Part shown: positions 52,891 to 61,233 of the stretch, piece after piece | Numbering within the stretch: the first letter of the stretch is position 1 | Layout: every line of letters begins with the position of its first letter | DNA from: Flavobacterium sp. 5 | GTDB taxonomy: Bacteria > Bacteroidota > Bacteroidia > Flavobacteriales > Flavobacteriaceae | Reading direction: 5' to 3' | Length of the DNA stretch: 64,000 nucleotides | Assembly (NCBI RefSeq): GCF_002813295.1 | Contig: NZ_PHUE01000001.1 | Location: 2,046,001 to 2,110,000, forward strand | Translations under genes and position numbers: made by a program | Notes under the pieces: model-generated | Told to the model about the DNA's origin: nothing | The model's database searches: none | What the model saw: only the letters and a program-made list of their open reading frames with translations

Positions 52891-53745
52891 TTATAAGTTT
52901 TCAGTTTTTGCTTTATACCAAAAGTAAATTGCAAAAATTGTTGTGATAATTGGGAGCATTATTCCAAATTCATCTATCCAAAATTTACTTATCTCATTTG
53001 TTGATGTTAATGGAGTAAATATTTTCTGTATATAAATATTATGAACTGAATGATAAAGAGCTGCAGGCCATAGACTATTTGATTTATAAGTATAGTAAGT
53101 CAAAATAACAGACATTCCTATTATCATTACTGTAAATGAAACTATATGAATTAAAATATCGTTACTTCCTTTATAGATTAAGAAAATAAGAGGCCAATGC
53201 CAGAGTGACCAAATTAGACCACTAATTATTGATACGCCTCCAAAAGAGAATATTTTTCTAAGTTCAAAAATAAAAAATCCCCGCCATCCTATTTCTTCAC
53301 CTAAAGTAGAACCTATGTTTTTTACAACACCTACTGTTGCTAAAAGTAAAACCATCAATAGTATTACAAAAAAACTATTGAATTCTTTTATTCCTAATTC
53401 ATTAGACCATTCGACAACTGTATTTTGATTAAATAAGCTTCCAAAACCAAATATCCATATTAAAATATATGCTATTGATATATAAATAGTTGGAACTAAA
53501 TATGATAATCGTAAATATTTAATTTTTTTCAATTCCCAAGGTAAACTTGAAATAGGTCTTTTTATGATTTTTAATGTAATGAATGCAGATAATGCAGGAC
53601 ACATCATTAATGCTCCAACATAAATACTTGTAGGATTTAATTTTATTATAGCATAATAGCAAATTGCACTAAGTATAATTAAAATACTTAAAAATAATAT
53701 CAAAGTTTTCCAAACTTGTTTTCGAGAAATTAAAAGTGTATCCAT
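52891..53745 (-). CDS. CPBP-family intramembrane protease
   Basis: A 284-residue membrane protein with about 8 helices and the CPBP/CAAX-protease motifs: GEEIGWRGFF (catalytic Glu pair and Arg), SLWHWPLIF, and YHSVHNIYI. Family members cleave prenylated or other membrane proteins, or act as bacteriocin immunity proteins. It is on the opposite strand to its neighbours and sits between the methyltransferase gene and a duplicated piece of it, which implies a recombination or insertion event. Confidence 0.88.
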   Translation of the reverse strand: MDTLLISRKQVWKTLILFLSILIILSAICYYAIIKLNPTSIYVGALMMCPALSAFITLKIIKRPISSLPWELKKIKYLRLSYLVPTIYISIAYILIWIFGFGSLFNQNTVVEWSNELGIKEFNSFFVILLMVLLLATVGVVKNIGSTLGEEIGWRGFFIFELRKIFSFGGVSIISGLIWSLWHWPLIFLIYKGSNDILIHIVSFTVMIIGMSVILTYYTYKSNSLWPAALYHSVHNIYIQKIFTPLTSTNEISKFWIDEFGIMLPIITTIFAIYFWYKAKTENL

Positions 53746-53768
53746 ATTGTAAGTAGACGTTTTAGTTT

Positions 53769-53906
53769 ATTTTTTGTTACATTGAAATAGATAATAGTCC
53801 GAGATCAATGGTATATCAATTGGATTTGATGAAAAAAGTAGGTTTCTCTAGTGTTGAAACTTTACACAAAAATGCATGTTTTGGAGCTTTTGGTGGGATT
53901 AAATAA
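53769..53906 (+). pseudogene. 3' remnant of the second methyltransferase gene
   Basis: The frame, read without an initiation codon, gives FCYIEIDNSPRSMVYQLDLM, then KKVGFSSVETL and ACFGAFGGIK, with stop TAA at 53904. The last 108 bases differ from 52617-52724 at only 8 positions, 7 of them synonymous. It is a truncated duplicate, not a functional gene, as an in-frame TAG (53763) precedes it. Confidence 0.85.
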
Positions 53907-53918
53907 GTGTTCAAACGA

Positions 53919-53953
53919 AAACCCTTTCAGAGTTTAAAACTCTGAAAGGGTTT
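53919..53953. terminator. Palindromic terminator after the remnant
   Basis: AAACCCTTTCAGAGTTT and AAACTCTGAAAGGGTTT are exact reverse complements with one base between them. Confidence 0.75.
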
Positions 53954-53996
53954 CACGGAAAGGATTTTAATATTAAGATTTGTTCTTTTAGAAGTA

Positions 53997-54380
53997 TTAT
54001 TTCAGATTGGAATCGATATAAGCTTCTAAACCTTTCAATTCTTCGTCTGAAAAGGTTCTGGTAATTTCTATATTGGCTCTCATTACTTCAAACTGACTTG
54101 GGTCAACAATAGCTTCGCCTTCGCCCTTGAAGAAATTAACTAGATTGCCATTTTTATCTTTATAGATTTTGGCAATTTCCTGAAGACTTGGTCCAATCAA
54201 TTTTTTATCTACTTGATGACAAGCAACGCAATTTCCTTTACCTTCAAAAATTTCTTTTCCTAAAGCTTCTGGTGTTTGAGCTTCTGTTGTAATTTCAGTA
54301 GGTTTTCCAAAAGATTCCTGACTTTCTTTTTTACAGGATACTAATACAAAAAGAGTAACGGCTATAATTATTTTCTTCAT
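53997..54380 (-). CDS. Class I c-type cytochrome, lipoprotein
   Basis: A 127-residue cytochrome c: lipobox Cys16 (FVLVSCKKE), heme attachment motif CVACH (51-55), followed by VDKKLIGPSLQEIAKIY. A distal Met is probably in SQFEVMRANIEITR. It is a periplasmic membrane-anchored electron carrier. It is the last gene of the leftward heme cluster, 4 bases after hemB, so heme synthesis and one of its users are linked. Confidence 0.92.
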   Translation of the reverse strand: MKKIIIAVTLFVLVSCKKESQESFGKPTEITTEAQTPEALGKEIFEGKGNCVACHQVDKKLIGPSLQEIAKIYKDKNGNLVNFFKGEGEAIVDPSQFEVMRANIEITRTFSDEELKGLEAYIDSNLK

Positions 54381-54384
54381 GATT

Positions 54385-55380
54385 TTATTTGTTTAAAAGT
54401 ATCGCAGCTTCTTTGGCGAAATAAGTAGAAATCAGACTTGCTCCTGCCCTTTTGATACACATCAATTGTTCCATCATAATTTTGTCGTTATCCAACCAAC
54501 CTCTTTCGGCAGCAGCTTTAATCATTGCATATTCGCCTGATACATGAAAAACAGTCACAGGAACATTAACTGCATTTTTAACTTCACGAACGATATCTAA
54601 ATAAGCGATTCCAGGTTTTACCATGACCATATCGGCACCTTCTTCGACGTCCCAAAGTGCTTCTTTGATGGCTTCGATGCGGTTAGCATAATCCATTTGG
54701 TAGGTTTTTTTGTCTTTTGGAACTACAACATTAGCTTCTCTTGGTGCGCTGTCTAAAGCATCACGGAAAGGTCCGTAAAACGCCGAAGCATATTTTGCCG
54801 AATAACTCATGATTCCCACATTGTGAAAACCTGCGACATCCAATCCTTGGCGTAAACGCAATACACGACCGTCCATCATATCCGAAGGCGCTACAAAATC
54901 GGCACCAGCTTCGGCGTGAGAAACTGCCATTTTTACTAACGCATCGTTAGTTGAATCATTTTCAACATCGCCATTGGCAATAATTCCGTCGTGACCATAA
55001 ATCGAATAGGGATCTAAAGCCACATCGGGCATTACAATCATTTCTGGACAAGCGGTTTTGATAGCCCGGATAGCTTGTTGCATCAATCCGTTTGGATTCC
55101 AAGCTTCTTTTCCAGTATTGTCTTTTAAATCTTCACTAACTTTTACATAGATATTTACGGCACGAATTCCCAATGCGAATAATTCTTTGACTTCTTCAAC
55201 AGTTAAATCAATAGAACGACGGAAAATACCTGGCATCGATGGAATTGCAACATTTACGTTTTCGCCTTCAGCAATAAACATTGGAAACATAAAATCGGAT
55301 GGACTTAAAGTCGTTTCACGTACTAAAGAACGAATGGATTCGTTGGTTCTTAATCTTCTACCTCTTTGTAATGGGAACAT
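54385..55380 (-). CDS. hemB: Porphobilinogen synthase (delta-aminolevulinate dehydratase)
   Basis: A 331-residue enzyme that joins two 5-aminolevulinate molecules. Schiff-base Lys residues are visible in SYSAKYASAFYGPFRDA and in MVMVKPGIAYLD. It has the VPSDMMDGRV-type loop (here APSDMMDGRVLRLR), without an obvious Cys-rich zinc site; that segment (about 120-135) reads ALDPYSIYGHDG, as in Mg-type members. Length is normal. Directly precedes the cytochrome c gene. Confidence 0.96.
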   Translation of the reverse strand: MFPLQRGRRLRTNESIRSLVRETTLSPSDFMFPMFIAEGENVNVAIPSMPGIFRRSIDLTVEEVKELFALGIRAVNIYVKVSEDLKDNTGKEAWNPNGLMQQAIRAIKTACPEMIVMPDVALDPYSIYGHDGIIANGDVENDSTNDALVKMAVSHAEAGADFVAPSDMMDGRVLRLRQGLDVAGFHNVGIMSYSAKYASAFYGPFRDALDSAPREANVVVPKDKKTYQMDYANRIEAIKEALWDVEEGADMVMVKPGIAYLDIVREVKNAVNVPVTVFHVSGEYAMIKAAAERGWLDNDKIMMEQLMCIKRAGASLISTYFAKEAAILLNK

Positions 55381-55397
55381 AATTATTTGTGATTTTT

Positions 55398-55469
55398 AGC
55401 TCCATTGGAGCGATATGTTTATAGAAATATTAGTGTTGTTTTCTTGAGCTCCAGAGGAGCGACATTTTA
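55398..55469 (+). repeat. Two REP-like hairpins downstream of the RAYT
   Basis: REP a is AGCTCC-ATT-GGAGCG followed by ATATGTTTATAG (55398-55424). REP b is GAGCTCC-AGA-GGAGCG followed by ACATTTTA (55446-55469). Both have the same orientation, opposite to the pair upstream of the transposase gene. Confidence 0.75.
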
Positions 55470-55480
55470 ATCGCAATGTA

Positions 55481-55942
55481 TTATTCTAATTCTTCAAAAA
55501 TATATTCGTCTTTGTATTCAATTTCAAATGCTTTTAAAAAATCGATGTATTCTTCTTTAAATGTTTTCGTTTTATGATGTTCTTCCTGATTTTGGATATA
55601 ATTGATAACATTTGTCAATTGTGATTGACTATAACTGAATGCTCCAAATCCTGTTTGCCATTCGAATTTACCATTTATCCATCTTTTTTCATTGATAAAT
55701 CGAGAAGAATTAGCTTTTATATCTCTAACCAAATCTGATAATGCTCTATTAGGTTTTAATCCAATTAGAATATGAATATGATCAGACATTCCGTTAATAG
55801 CTATCAATTTTTGATTTTCATTTGTAACAATTCCTGTTATATATTTATACAATTCGTCTTTCCATTTGTTGGAAATCAAATTTTGTCTGCCTTTGACAGC
55901 AAAAACAATTTGAATATATAATTGGGAATATGTGTTTGCCAT
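55481..55942 (-). mobile_element. REP-associated tyrosine transposase-like protein (IS200/Y1 family)
   Basis: A 153-residue Y1 transposase. The HUH motif is His55/His57 in SDHIHILIG, and the catalytic Tyr is likely Tyr115 in NVINYIQNQEEHH. It begins MANTYSQLYIQIVFAVKGR, typical of the IS200-like TnpA group. Unlike an IS it is single-copy here and is flanked by four short REP hairpins in inverted orientation. It interrupts the hem cluster between hemF and hemB. Active cleavage and joining of single-stranded DNA at REP hairpins is the known behaviour of RAYTs; activity here is inference. Confidence 0.85.
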
Positions 55943-55967
55943 TATAAATTTATCTATAAATATTCAG

Positions 55968-56045
55968 CTATAAATATAACGCTCCTATGGAGCTCAGTTG
56001 AATACGTAAATTTTTTTTCTATAATTATAGCGCTTCTACGAAGCT
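55968..56045 (-). repeat. Two REP-like hairpins upstream of the RAYT, one over the hemF stop
   Basis: REP c is CTATAAATATAA-CGCTCC-TAT-GGAGCTC (55968-55995). REP d is CTATAATTATAG-CGCTTC-TAC-GAAGCT (56019-56045). Both are inverted relative to a and b. In d the stem changes GCTCC/GGAGC to GCTTC/GAAGC with pairing kept. It contains the hemF stop codon (56036-56038). Confidence 0.75.
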
Positions 56046-56944
56046 ATCCAATCAATCGGATTTTCTAATACTTTTATCAATTTCTCTTCTTCACTTCCAA
56101 CTTCAGGATGATGATCATAAACCCACTGAACATGTGGTGGTAAACTCATCAAAATACTTTCTATTCTTCCGTTGGTTTTTAATCCAAACAATGTGCCTTT
56201 GTCGTGAACCAAATTAAATTCAACATAACGACCACGTCGGATTTCCTGCCATGTTTTTTGTTCTGGTGTATAGGGCAAGTCTTTTCTTCTTTCTACAATT
56301 GGCACATATGCTTGAAGAAAGCTATTACCGACTTCAGCTACAAAGTTAAACCAATTTTCCATACTCATCTCTTCGTTTGCTTTGCAATAATCGAAGAATA
56401 AACCACCGATTCCTCTGCCTTCGTTCCGATGTGCATTCCAAAAATAAGTATCACATTGTTTTTTATATTTTGGGTAAAACTCTGAATTGTGTTTGTCACA
56501 AGCTGTTTTGCAGGTTTGATGAAAGTATTTTGCATCTTCTTCAAACAAATAATAAGGCGTTAAATCTTGTCCACCACCAAACCATTGTTGAATCACATTA
56601 CCGTTATCATCGTACATTTCGAAATAGCGCCAATTAGCGTGAACGGTTGGCACCATTGGATTTTTTGGATGCAAAACCAAACTCAATCCACAGGCAAAAA
56701 AATCGGCTTCGCCAACGTTGAATAATTTCTGCATGCTCTCTGGTAATTTACCATGAACAGCTGAGATATTTACACCGCCTTTTTCAAAAACAACTCCATT
56801 TTCGATAACGCGGGTTCTTCCGCCACCGCCTTCTGGACGATCCCAAAGATCTTCTTTGAATTTCGCTTGACCATCAACAGCTTCTAATCCTGCTACGATT
56901 TGGTCTTGTAGGTTTTGTATGTAGGCGTAAAATTTATTTTTCAT
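56036..56944 (-). CDS. hemF: Oxygen-dependent coproporphyrinogen III oxidase
   Basis: A 302-residue HemF. Characteristic sequences are EGGGGRTRVIENG, GVNISAVHG, VHANWRYFEM, GGGQDLTPYY, YVEFNLVHDKGTLFGLKTNGR and SLPPHVQW. It converts coproporphyrinogen III to protoporphyrinogen IX using O2. It overlaps the GNAT gene by 11 bases. The final codons and stop lie inside a REP hairpin. Confidence 0.96.
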   Translation of the reverse strand: MKNKFYAYIQNLQDQIVAGLEAVDGQAKFKEDLWDRPEGGGGRTRVIENGVVFEKGGVNISAVHGKLPESMQKLFNVGEADFFACGLSLVLHPKNPMVPTVHANWRYFEMYDDNGNVIQQWFGGGQDLTPYYLFEEDAKYFHQTCKTACDKHNSEFYPKYKKQCDTYFWNAHRNEGRGIGGLFFDYCKANEEMSMENWFNFVAEVGNSFLQAYVPIVERRKDLPYTPEQKTWQEIRRGRYVEFNLVHDKGTLFGLKTNGRIESILMSLPPHVQWVYDHHPEVGSEEEKLIKVLENPIDWIAS

Positions 56945-57485
56945 TTTTTAAATATTCAGATTTAAGCAAACCGTAATAAACAGTGTTTTCTAATGTTCCA
57001 TCACCGTTTCTAAATTCGTCTCGTAAAATTCCTTCTTGTTGGAAATTATGTTTTAATGCAATTCTTTGGCTTGCAAAATTAACATCTGAAGTGCAGATAA
57101 AAACCTTATTCATCATCAATTCGTTGAAACAAAAATTGAGAGCTTCAGCAACCATCTTTGATGTAATTCCTTTTCCTTGAAAATCTTCTGCGATAAAATA
57201 TCCCAATTCGCACTTAGAAATGCGATAATCTATGGTTTTTATACACAAATAACCAATTAAAGTATTTGTTTTAATATCTCTTGCGAAAAAATAAAAACCT
57301 TCTTTGTTCTTCTCTTTGTCAAGATTGACAGCGATGAAATTCTCTGCCTTTTTAAAAGAATCAGAATTGGTAAGAGTTACAGGGAAAGTTTTTGCAATAT
57401 GATTTTTATTCTTATCAATAAGTTGATGGAACTCTTCGGGAAGAATATTTTCAATTCGGTCTATTTTCCAATCTGTAAAACTCAT
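56934..57485 (-). CDS. GNAT-family N-acetyltransferase (RimJ/RimL-like)
   Basis: A 183-residue acetyltransferase with the acetyl-CoA loop region ELGYFIAEDFQGKGITSKMVAEAL (about 110-133), LIGYLCIKTIDYR before it and SQRIALKHNFQQEG after it. The RimJ/RimL shape suggests protein or small-molecule N-acetylation. It overlaps hemF by 11 bases and lies 2 bases downstream of the hypothetical gene, so it belongs to the hem transcript. Substrate unknown. Confidence 0.87.
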   Translation of the reverse strand: MSFTDWKIDRIENILPEEFHQLIDKNKNHIAKTFPVTLTNSDSFKKAENFIAVNLDKEKNKEGFYFFARDIKTNTLIGYLCIKTIDYRISKCELGYFIAEDFQGKGITSKMVAEALNFCFNELMMNKVFICTSDVNFASQRIALKHNFQQEGILRDEFRNGDGTLENTVYYGLLKSEYLKNEK

Positions 57486-57487
57486 TT

Positions 57488-57865
57488 TTATTTGTTTTTA
57501 GCGGAAGCGATTTTAGCATTTATTCCAAAAGAAAACATCTTACTTTCCGATTGAATATGATTGTAAATAGCAATTATTTTTTCATTTAAATCAAAGTTGT
57601 TTTCTTTAGAAAGCGCCACTAAAAAATCAGCAAATTGTTCTTTTTGATTCCAATCAAAATGCAATCTATCCAAAAGTACAACTAAATCATTTGCTTCTAT
57701 TTCGACCAAACTTTCAACATTCAATCCAAAATCTTTGAGCTGTTCTTCAACTTGATTTAAATCCTCAAAAGTCCAAACCTTTGGAACAAAAACAATAGAC
57801 ATCAACCTTTTGAGGATGTTGTCTATTCGCTGACTTTCCTGATCTTTTAAGCCTTTGTTTAGCAT
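57488..57865 (-). CDS. Hypothetical helical protein in the heme operon
   Basis: A 125-residue acidic, mostly helical protein with no membrane segment or Cys. It contains DNILKRLMSIVFVPKVWTFEDLNQVEE and LLDRLHFDWNQKEQFADFLVAL. I do not recognise it. It lies between hemE and the GNAT gene in the same direction (2-base gap), so a role in or beside heme synthesis is possible. The 78-base gap on its hemE side carries AACTATCAACTA repeats. Confidence 0.7.
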   Translation of the reverse strand: MLNKGLKDQESQRIDNILKRLMSIVFVPKVWTFEDLNQVEEQLKDFGLNVESLVEIEANDLVVLLDRLHFDWNQKEQFADFLVALSKENNFDLNEKIIAIYNHIQSESKMFSFGINAKIASAKNK

Positions 57866-57890
57866 TTTATAAGTTGATTGTTAATGATTT

Positions 57891-57943
57891 ATAGTTGATA
57901 GTAATTGCAAACCCAACAACTATCAACTACAAACTATCAACTA
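57891..57943. repeat. Short ACTATCAACTA repeat cluster
   Basis: ACTATCAACTA occurs twice (57920-57930 and 57935-57945), and its inverted form TAGTTGATAGT occurs at 57892-57902. The pieces can form a hairpin between hemE and the hypothetical gene. Confidence 0.55.
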
Positions 57944-58969
57944 TTACTGTCCGTATTCTTTCACCGCTTCCACAAAAGCTTTCGCGTGGTCAACAGGAAT
58001 ATTTGGTAAAATTCCGTGACCTAAGTTTACGATGTATTTATCTTTTCCGAATTCGTCAATCATTTCGTGTACCATTTTTTTGATGACAGGAATTGGCGAC
58101 AATAATCTTGATGGGTCGAAATTACCTTGTAAAGTAATCTTTCCTCCTGATAAATAACGAGCATTTCTAGGCGAGCAAGTCCAATCTACTCCAAGAGCAG
58201 AAGCTTTACTTTTACCCATATCGTTCAAAGCAAACCAACATCCTTTTCCGAAAACAATAACTGGAGTAACCTCAGCCAATGCTTCAACGATTTGGTTAAT
58301 GTATTTCCATGAGAATTCTTGATAATCTACAGGAGAAAGCATTCCTCCCCAAGAATCAAAAATCTGAATAGCATTACAGCCTGCTTTTACTTTTTCTAAT
58401 AAATATAAAATAGTAGTATCGGTGATTTTTTGCAATAAAGTGTGCGCTGCTATTGGGTTTGAAAAACAAAATCCTTTAGCTGTATCAAAACTTTTTGACC
58501 CTTTTCCTTCAACAGCATAACAGAAAATTGTCCAAGGTGAACCTGCAAAACCAATCAAAGGCACCTCATCATCAAGCATTTCTTTGGTCAATCTGATTGC
58601 ATCAAAAACATAACCTAAAGTTTCATTTACATCCGGAACATATACCTGATTCACTTGCTCCATCGTACGAATTGGATCTGGAATAATTGGTCCCAAATTA
58701 TCTTTCAATTCTACATGAATTCCCATCGCTCTTGGCACTACCAAAATATCCGAAAACAAAATAGCCGCATCTGGTTTTACAATACGAATCGGTTGAACGG
58801 TAATTTCTGCCGCTAATTCTGGAGTTTCACAACGGGTGAAAAAATCATATTTATCACGCAAAGCTCTAAATTCTGGCAAATATCTTCCTGCCTGACGCAT
58901 CATCCAAACTGGTGGACGTTGTACTGTTTCTCCTTTTAGTGCTTTTAAAAATAGGTCGTTCTTTAACAT
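57944..58969 (-). CDS. hemE: Uroporphyrinogen decarboxylase
   Basis: A 341-residue enzyme that removes four acetate carboxyls from uroporphyrinogen III. N-terminal [18 protein letters not shown] and [12 protein letters not shown] are signature segments; the internal [18 protein letters not shown] and [11 protein letters not shown] are conserved. Length is normal. Upstream neighbour is hemD, 39 bases away. Confidence 0.96.
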   Translation of the reverse strand: MLKNDLFLKALKGETVQRPPVWMMRQAGRYLPEFRALRDKYDFFTRCETPELAAEITVQPIRIVKPDAAILFSDILVVPRAMGIHVELKDNLGPIIPDPIRTMEQVNQVYVPDVNETLGYVFDAIRLTKEMLDDEVPLIGFAGSPWTIFCYAVEGKGSKSFDTAKGFCFSNPIAAHTLLQKITDTTILYLLEKVKAGCNAIQIFDSWGGMLSPVDYQEFSWKYINQIVEALAEVTPVIVFGKGCWFALNDMGKSKASALGVDWTCSPRNARYLSGGKITLQGNFDPSRLLSPIPVIKKMVHEMIDEFGKDKYIVNLGHGILPNIPVDHAKAFVEAVKEYGQ

Positions 58970-59008
58970 AATTGTATAGATATTGGCTCTAGTGCTGAGC
59001 TATTTATT

Positions 59009-59662
59009 TTATTTATATTCTTCTAGTACTGCTTCAATTACATCTTCAACAGAAGGTTGGTCAGCGATGATGATGTTTTTTGCTATATTTTCTAATGCAG
59101 ATGCCGTGGTATCGCCAATGCAAAAGCATACTTCTTTTTTGATTGTGTTTTCTTTTAAATAACTTTCCACTCCCGAAGGGCTGAAAAAAAGAATAGCATC
59201 TACAGCATTCTTTATTTTATGAGGTGTTAACGAAGTTTCGTAAACTTGAATTTCGTTCCATTTTATCCCAGCTTCTGTCAATGCAGTTGGCAATGTATCT
59301 CTTCTAAGATTACCACTGAAAAAAGTGAAACTTTCGGAATTGTAAATCAAAGTAATTATTTCTGCTAAATCAGAAGCATATCCTGTATAAGCGATTACTT
59401 CAAAACCACTTTCGGAAAGTAATATTTTGGTTTTCAAACCAACACAATATATCTTTTTAGTTTTTAATATTTCTAAATCAGGATGTTGTAGAATGGTTTC
59501 AACAGCATTTTGACTGCTAAAAATCAAACTTTCGTTGATGTTCTTTAAATCAAAAGGTTTAATTTTGCTAGTAATAAAATCATTTTCAGCGAACTCTAAA
59601 CCCGCTTCAATCAGTGGTTGTTTTTGATATTCAGCAAGTATTTTTGTAGAGAGTATTTTCAT
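59009..59662 (-). CDS. hemD: Uroporphyrinogen-III synthase
   Basis: A 217-residue, poorly conserved enzyme that closes and inverts ring D of hydroxymethylbilane. Typical segments are LIFSSQNAVETI, IYCVGLKTKILL, TFFSGNLRRDTLP, LFFSPSGVESYL and CFCIGDTTASAL. It lies between hemC and hemE, the conserved position in this group. Called by context plus these motifs. Confidence 0.88.
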   Translation of the reverse strand: MKILSTKILAEYQKQPLIEAGLEFAENDFITSKIKPFDLKNINESLIFSSQNAVETILQHPDLEILKTKKIYCVGLKTKILLSESGFEVIAYTGYASDLAEIITLIYNSESFTFFSGNLRRDTLPTALTEAGIKWNEIQVYETSLTPHKIKNAVDAILFFSPSGVESYLKENTIKKEVCFCIGDTTASALENIAKNIIIADQPSVEDVIEAVLEEYK

Positions 59663-59685
59663 GATTTTATATTGAGGAAATCGAA

Positions 59686-60612
59686 TTATTTTTTCAAAGT
59701 TGCTTTTATCGTCGCCATCAATTCAGCTCCGCCATTATCTAATATTTCTTTAGCACAGCTAAAACCTAATTTTTTCCACTCTTCAACGGGAACAATTTTT
59801 TCGATTTCTAATTTTTGTTTTCCATCAATAGACAATAAAATTCCTTTAAAAGTAAAAGTATCTTCTATTTCACAATAAGTTGCTAATGCACCTATAGGCG
59901 CTGTACAACCTCCTTCAAGGATTTTCAGGAATTGTCTTTCTATATGAGTACAGATTTCTGTTTCGACGTCATTAAGTTGAGAAACAGCATCAAGTATATA
60001 ATCATCGTTTGCCATAGCCACAACAACCATCGCGCCTTGCGCTGGAGCAGGAATCATCCAATCCAAATCGATAAAATCTGTTGGTTTTAAGTTGATTCTT
60101 TCCAAACCTGCTGCTGCGAAAACAGCGCCATTCCATTCGTTATCTTGTAGCTTTTGCATTCTTGTATTCACGTTTCCACGTAAATCGACTACGGTATGAG
60201 TTGGGTATTTGTTCAGCCACATCGCCTGACGACGCAAACTTCCTGTTGCAATCGTTCCAGTACTTTCAAGAAAATCCAGATTTCCTTTGTGAACCAAGAT
60301 ATCCAAAGTATTGGCTCTTTCCAAAACTGCTGCTTGAACAATTCCAATTGGCAAAGCAGTAGGAACATCTTTCATCGAATGCACGGCAATATCGACTTGC
60401 CCATTTATCATCGCAATGTCCAATGTTTTTGTAAATATTCCAGTGATTCCGAGTTCGTATAGAGGTTTATCAAGGATAATATCACCCTCCGATTTTACGG
60501 CAATAATTTCAGTTTTATACCCTAAATCGTTTAATTTTTTTTCAACGGTATGCGCTTGCCAAAGTGCTAATTCACTATCGCGTGTTCCTATTCTAATAAC
60601 TTTTTCAGCCAT
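59686..60612 (-). CDS. hemC: Porphobilinogen deaminase (hydroxymethylbilane synthase)
   Basis: A 308-residue enzyme. It opens IRIGTRDSELALWQAHTVEKKL, contains HSMKDVPT, the Arg-rich GSLRRQAMWLNKYPTHTVVDLRGNVNTRM, and the dipyrromethane-cofactor Cys in LEGGCTAPIGAL. It links four porphobilinogens into hydroxymethylbilane. It follows the GxxExxY insert, 24 bases before hemD. Confidence 0.96.
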   Translation of the reverse strand: MAEKVIRIGTRDSELALWQAHTVEKKLNDLGYKTEIIAVKSEGDIILDKPLYELGITGIFTKTLDIAMINGQVDIAVHSMKDVPTALPIGIVQAAVLERANTLDILVHKGNLDFLESTGTIATGSLRRQAMWLNKYPTHTVVDLRGNVNTRMQKLQDNEWNGAVFAAAGLERINLKPTDFIDLDWMIPAPAQGAMVVVAMANDDYILDAVSQLNDVETEICTHIERQFLKILEGGCTAPIGALATYCEIEDTFTFKGILLSIDGKQKLEIEKIVPVEEWKKLGFSCAKEILDNGGAELMATIKATLKK

Positions 60613-60638
60613 ATTATTTTAAAAACATTGTTTTATTT

Positions 60639-61230
60639 TTAACCATTAAGAAATTAAGGTTCATTTAAGGTTTTTTTTGAAAGAGTTTATAAGCAATCTT
60701 AATTTTCTAAATCTCTAATGCTTAAAAAATTATATTTTATTTTAACCACTAAAAATTACTTAATCTTCTAATTTAGAAAAAAATTCGTTTACTAATGGTT
60801 TCATTGACTTTGTTATGTTTGTTGTATTGAAATTAATCAATAGCCCTTGCGGCCTTTGTAATAATTTCATATATGTTAATAATTGAGCTTCATGAATTGG
60901 TAATAGATTTTCTATTGCTTTTAATTCAACCACAACACAATCATTTACAAGTAAATCAATTCTTAAATTTGATTCTAATTTGAGCTCATAATAATCAATT
61001 TTAACACTCAATTGTTGTTTTACATCATATCCGCTTCTTTCTAATTCATATTTTAGACATTGCTCATAAACACTTTCTAGAAGTCCTGGCCCAAGCTCTT
61101 TATGAACCTTTATGGCAAACCCAGTAATCTCATAAGACAATTTCGTAACATCTTTTTTTGTCATAGAATTTTTTCAACCATTTTTCAGTAATTAACTAAA
61201 CCTTAATTTTCTTAATATCTTAATGGTTAA
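60639..61230. mobile_element. Cassette with near-perfect 20-bp terminal inverted repeats carrying GxxExxY
   Basis: Left end TTAACCATTAAGAAATTAAG (60639-60658); right end 61211-61230 reads as TTAACCATTAAGATATTAAG on the other strand, 19 of 20 bases equal. The interval of 592 bp contains only the GxxExxY gene. It ends 4 bases from the hemA stop and 26 bases from the hemC start. I see no transposase. Target-site duplications were not resolved. Confidence 0.65.
60760..61164 (-). CDS. GxxExxY protein (PD-(D/E)XK-like small protein)
   Basis: A 134-residue protein with the family signature GLLESVYEQC (the GxxExxY motif, 27-36) in HKELGPGLLESVYEQ. Further matches are LRIDLLVNDCVVVELKAI and LLQRPQGLLINFN. 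The fold is probably nuclease-like (an IDLLV...VELK core of the PD-(D/E)XK type). Function unknown. It sits alone in the inverted-repeat cassette between hemA and hemC. Confidence 0.88.
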   Translation of the reverse strand: MTKKDVTKLSYEITGFAIKVHKELGPGLLESVYEQCLKYELERSGYDVKQQLSVKIDYYELKLESNLRIDLLVNDCVVVELKAIENLLPIHEAQLLTYMKLLQRPQGLLINFNTTNITKSMKPLVNEFFSKLED

Positions 61231-61233
61231 CAT

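Noticed and set aside
52891..53745. CPBP gene considered as an insertion sequence
   Set aside because: It has no transposase motif or terminal inverted repeats; only the flanking partial methyltransferase duplication suggests an insertion or recombination.
57891..57943. AACTATCAACTA units considered as a CRISPR array
   Set aside because: Two direct copies and one inverted copy with no regular spacers; better described as a hairpin-forming intergenic repeat.
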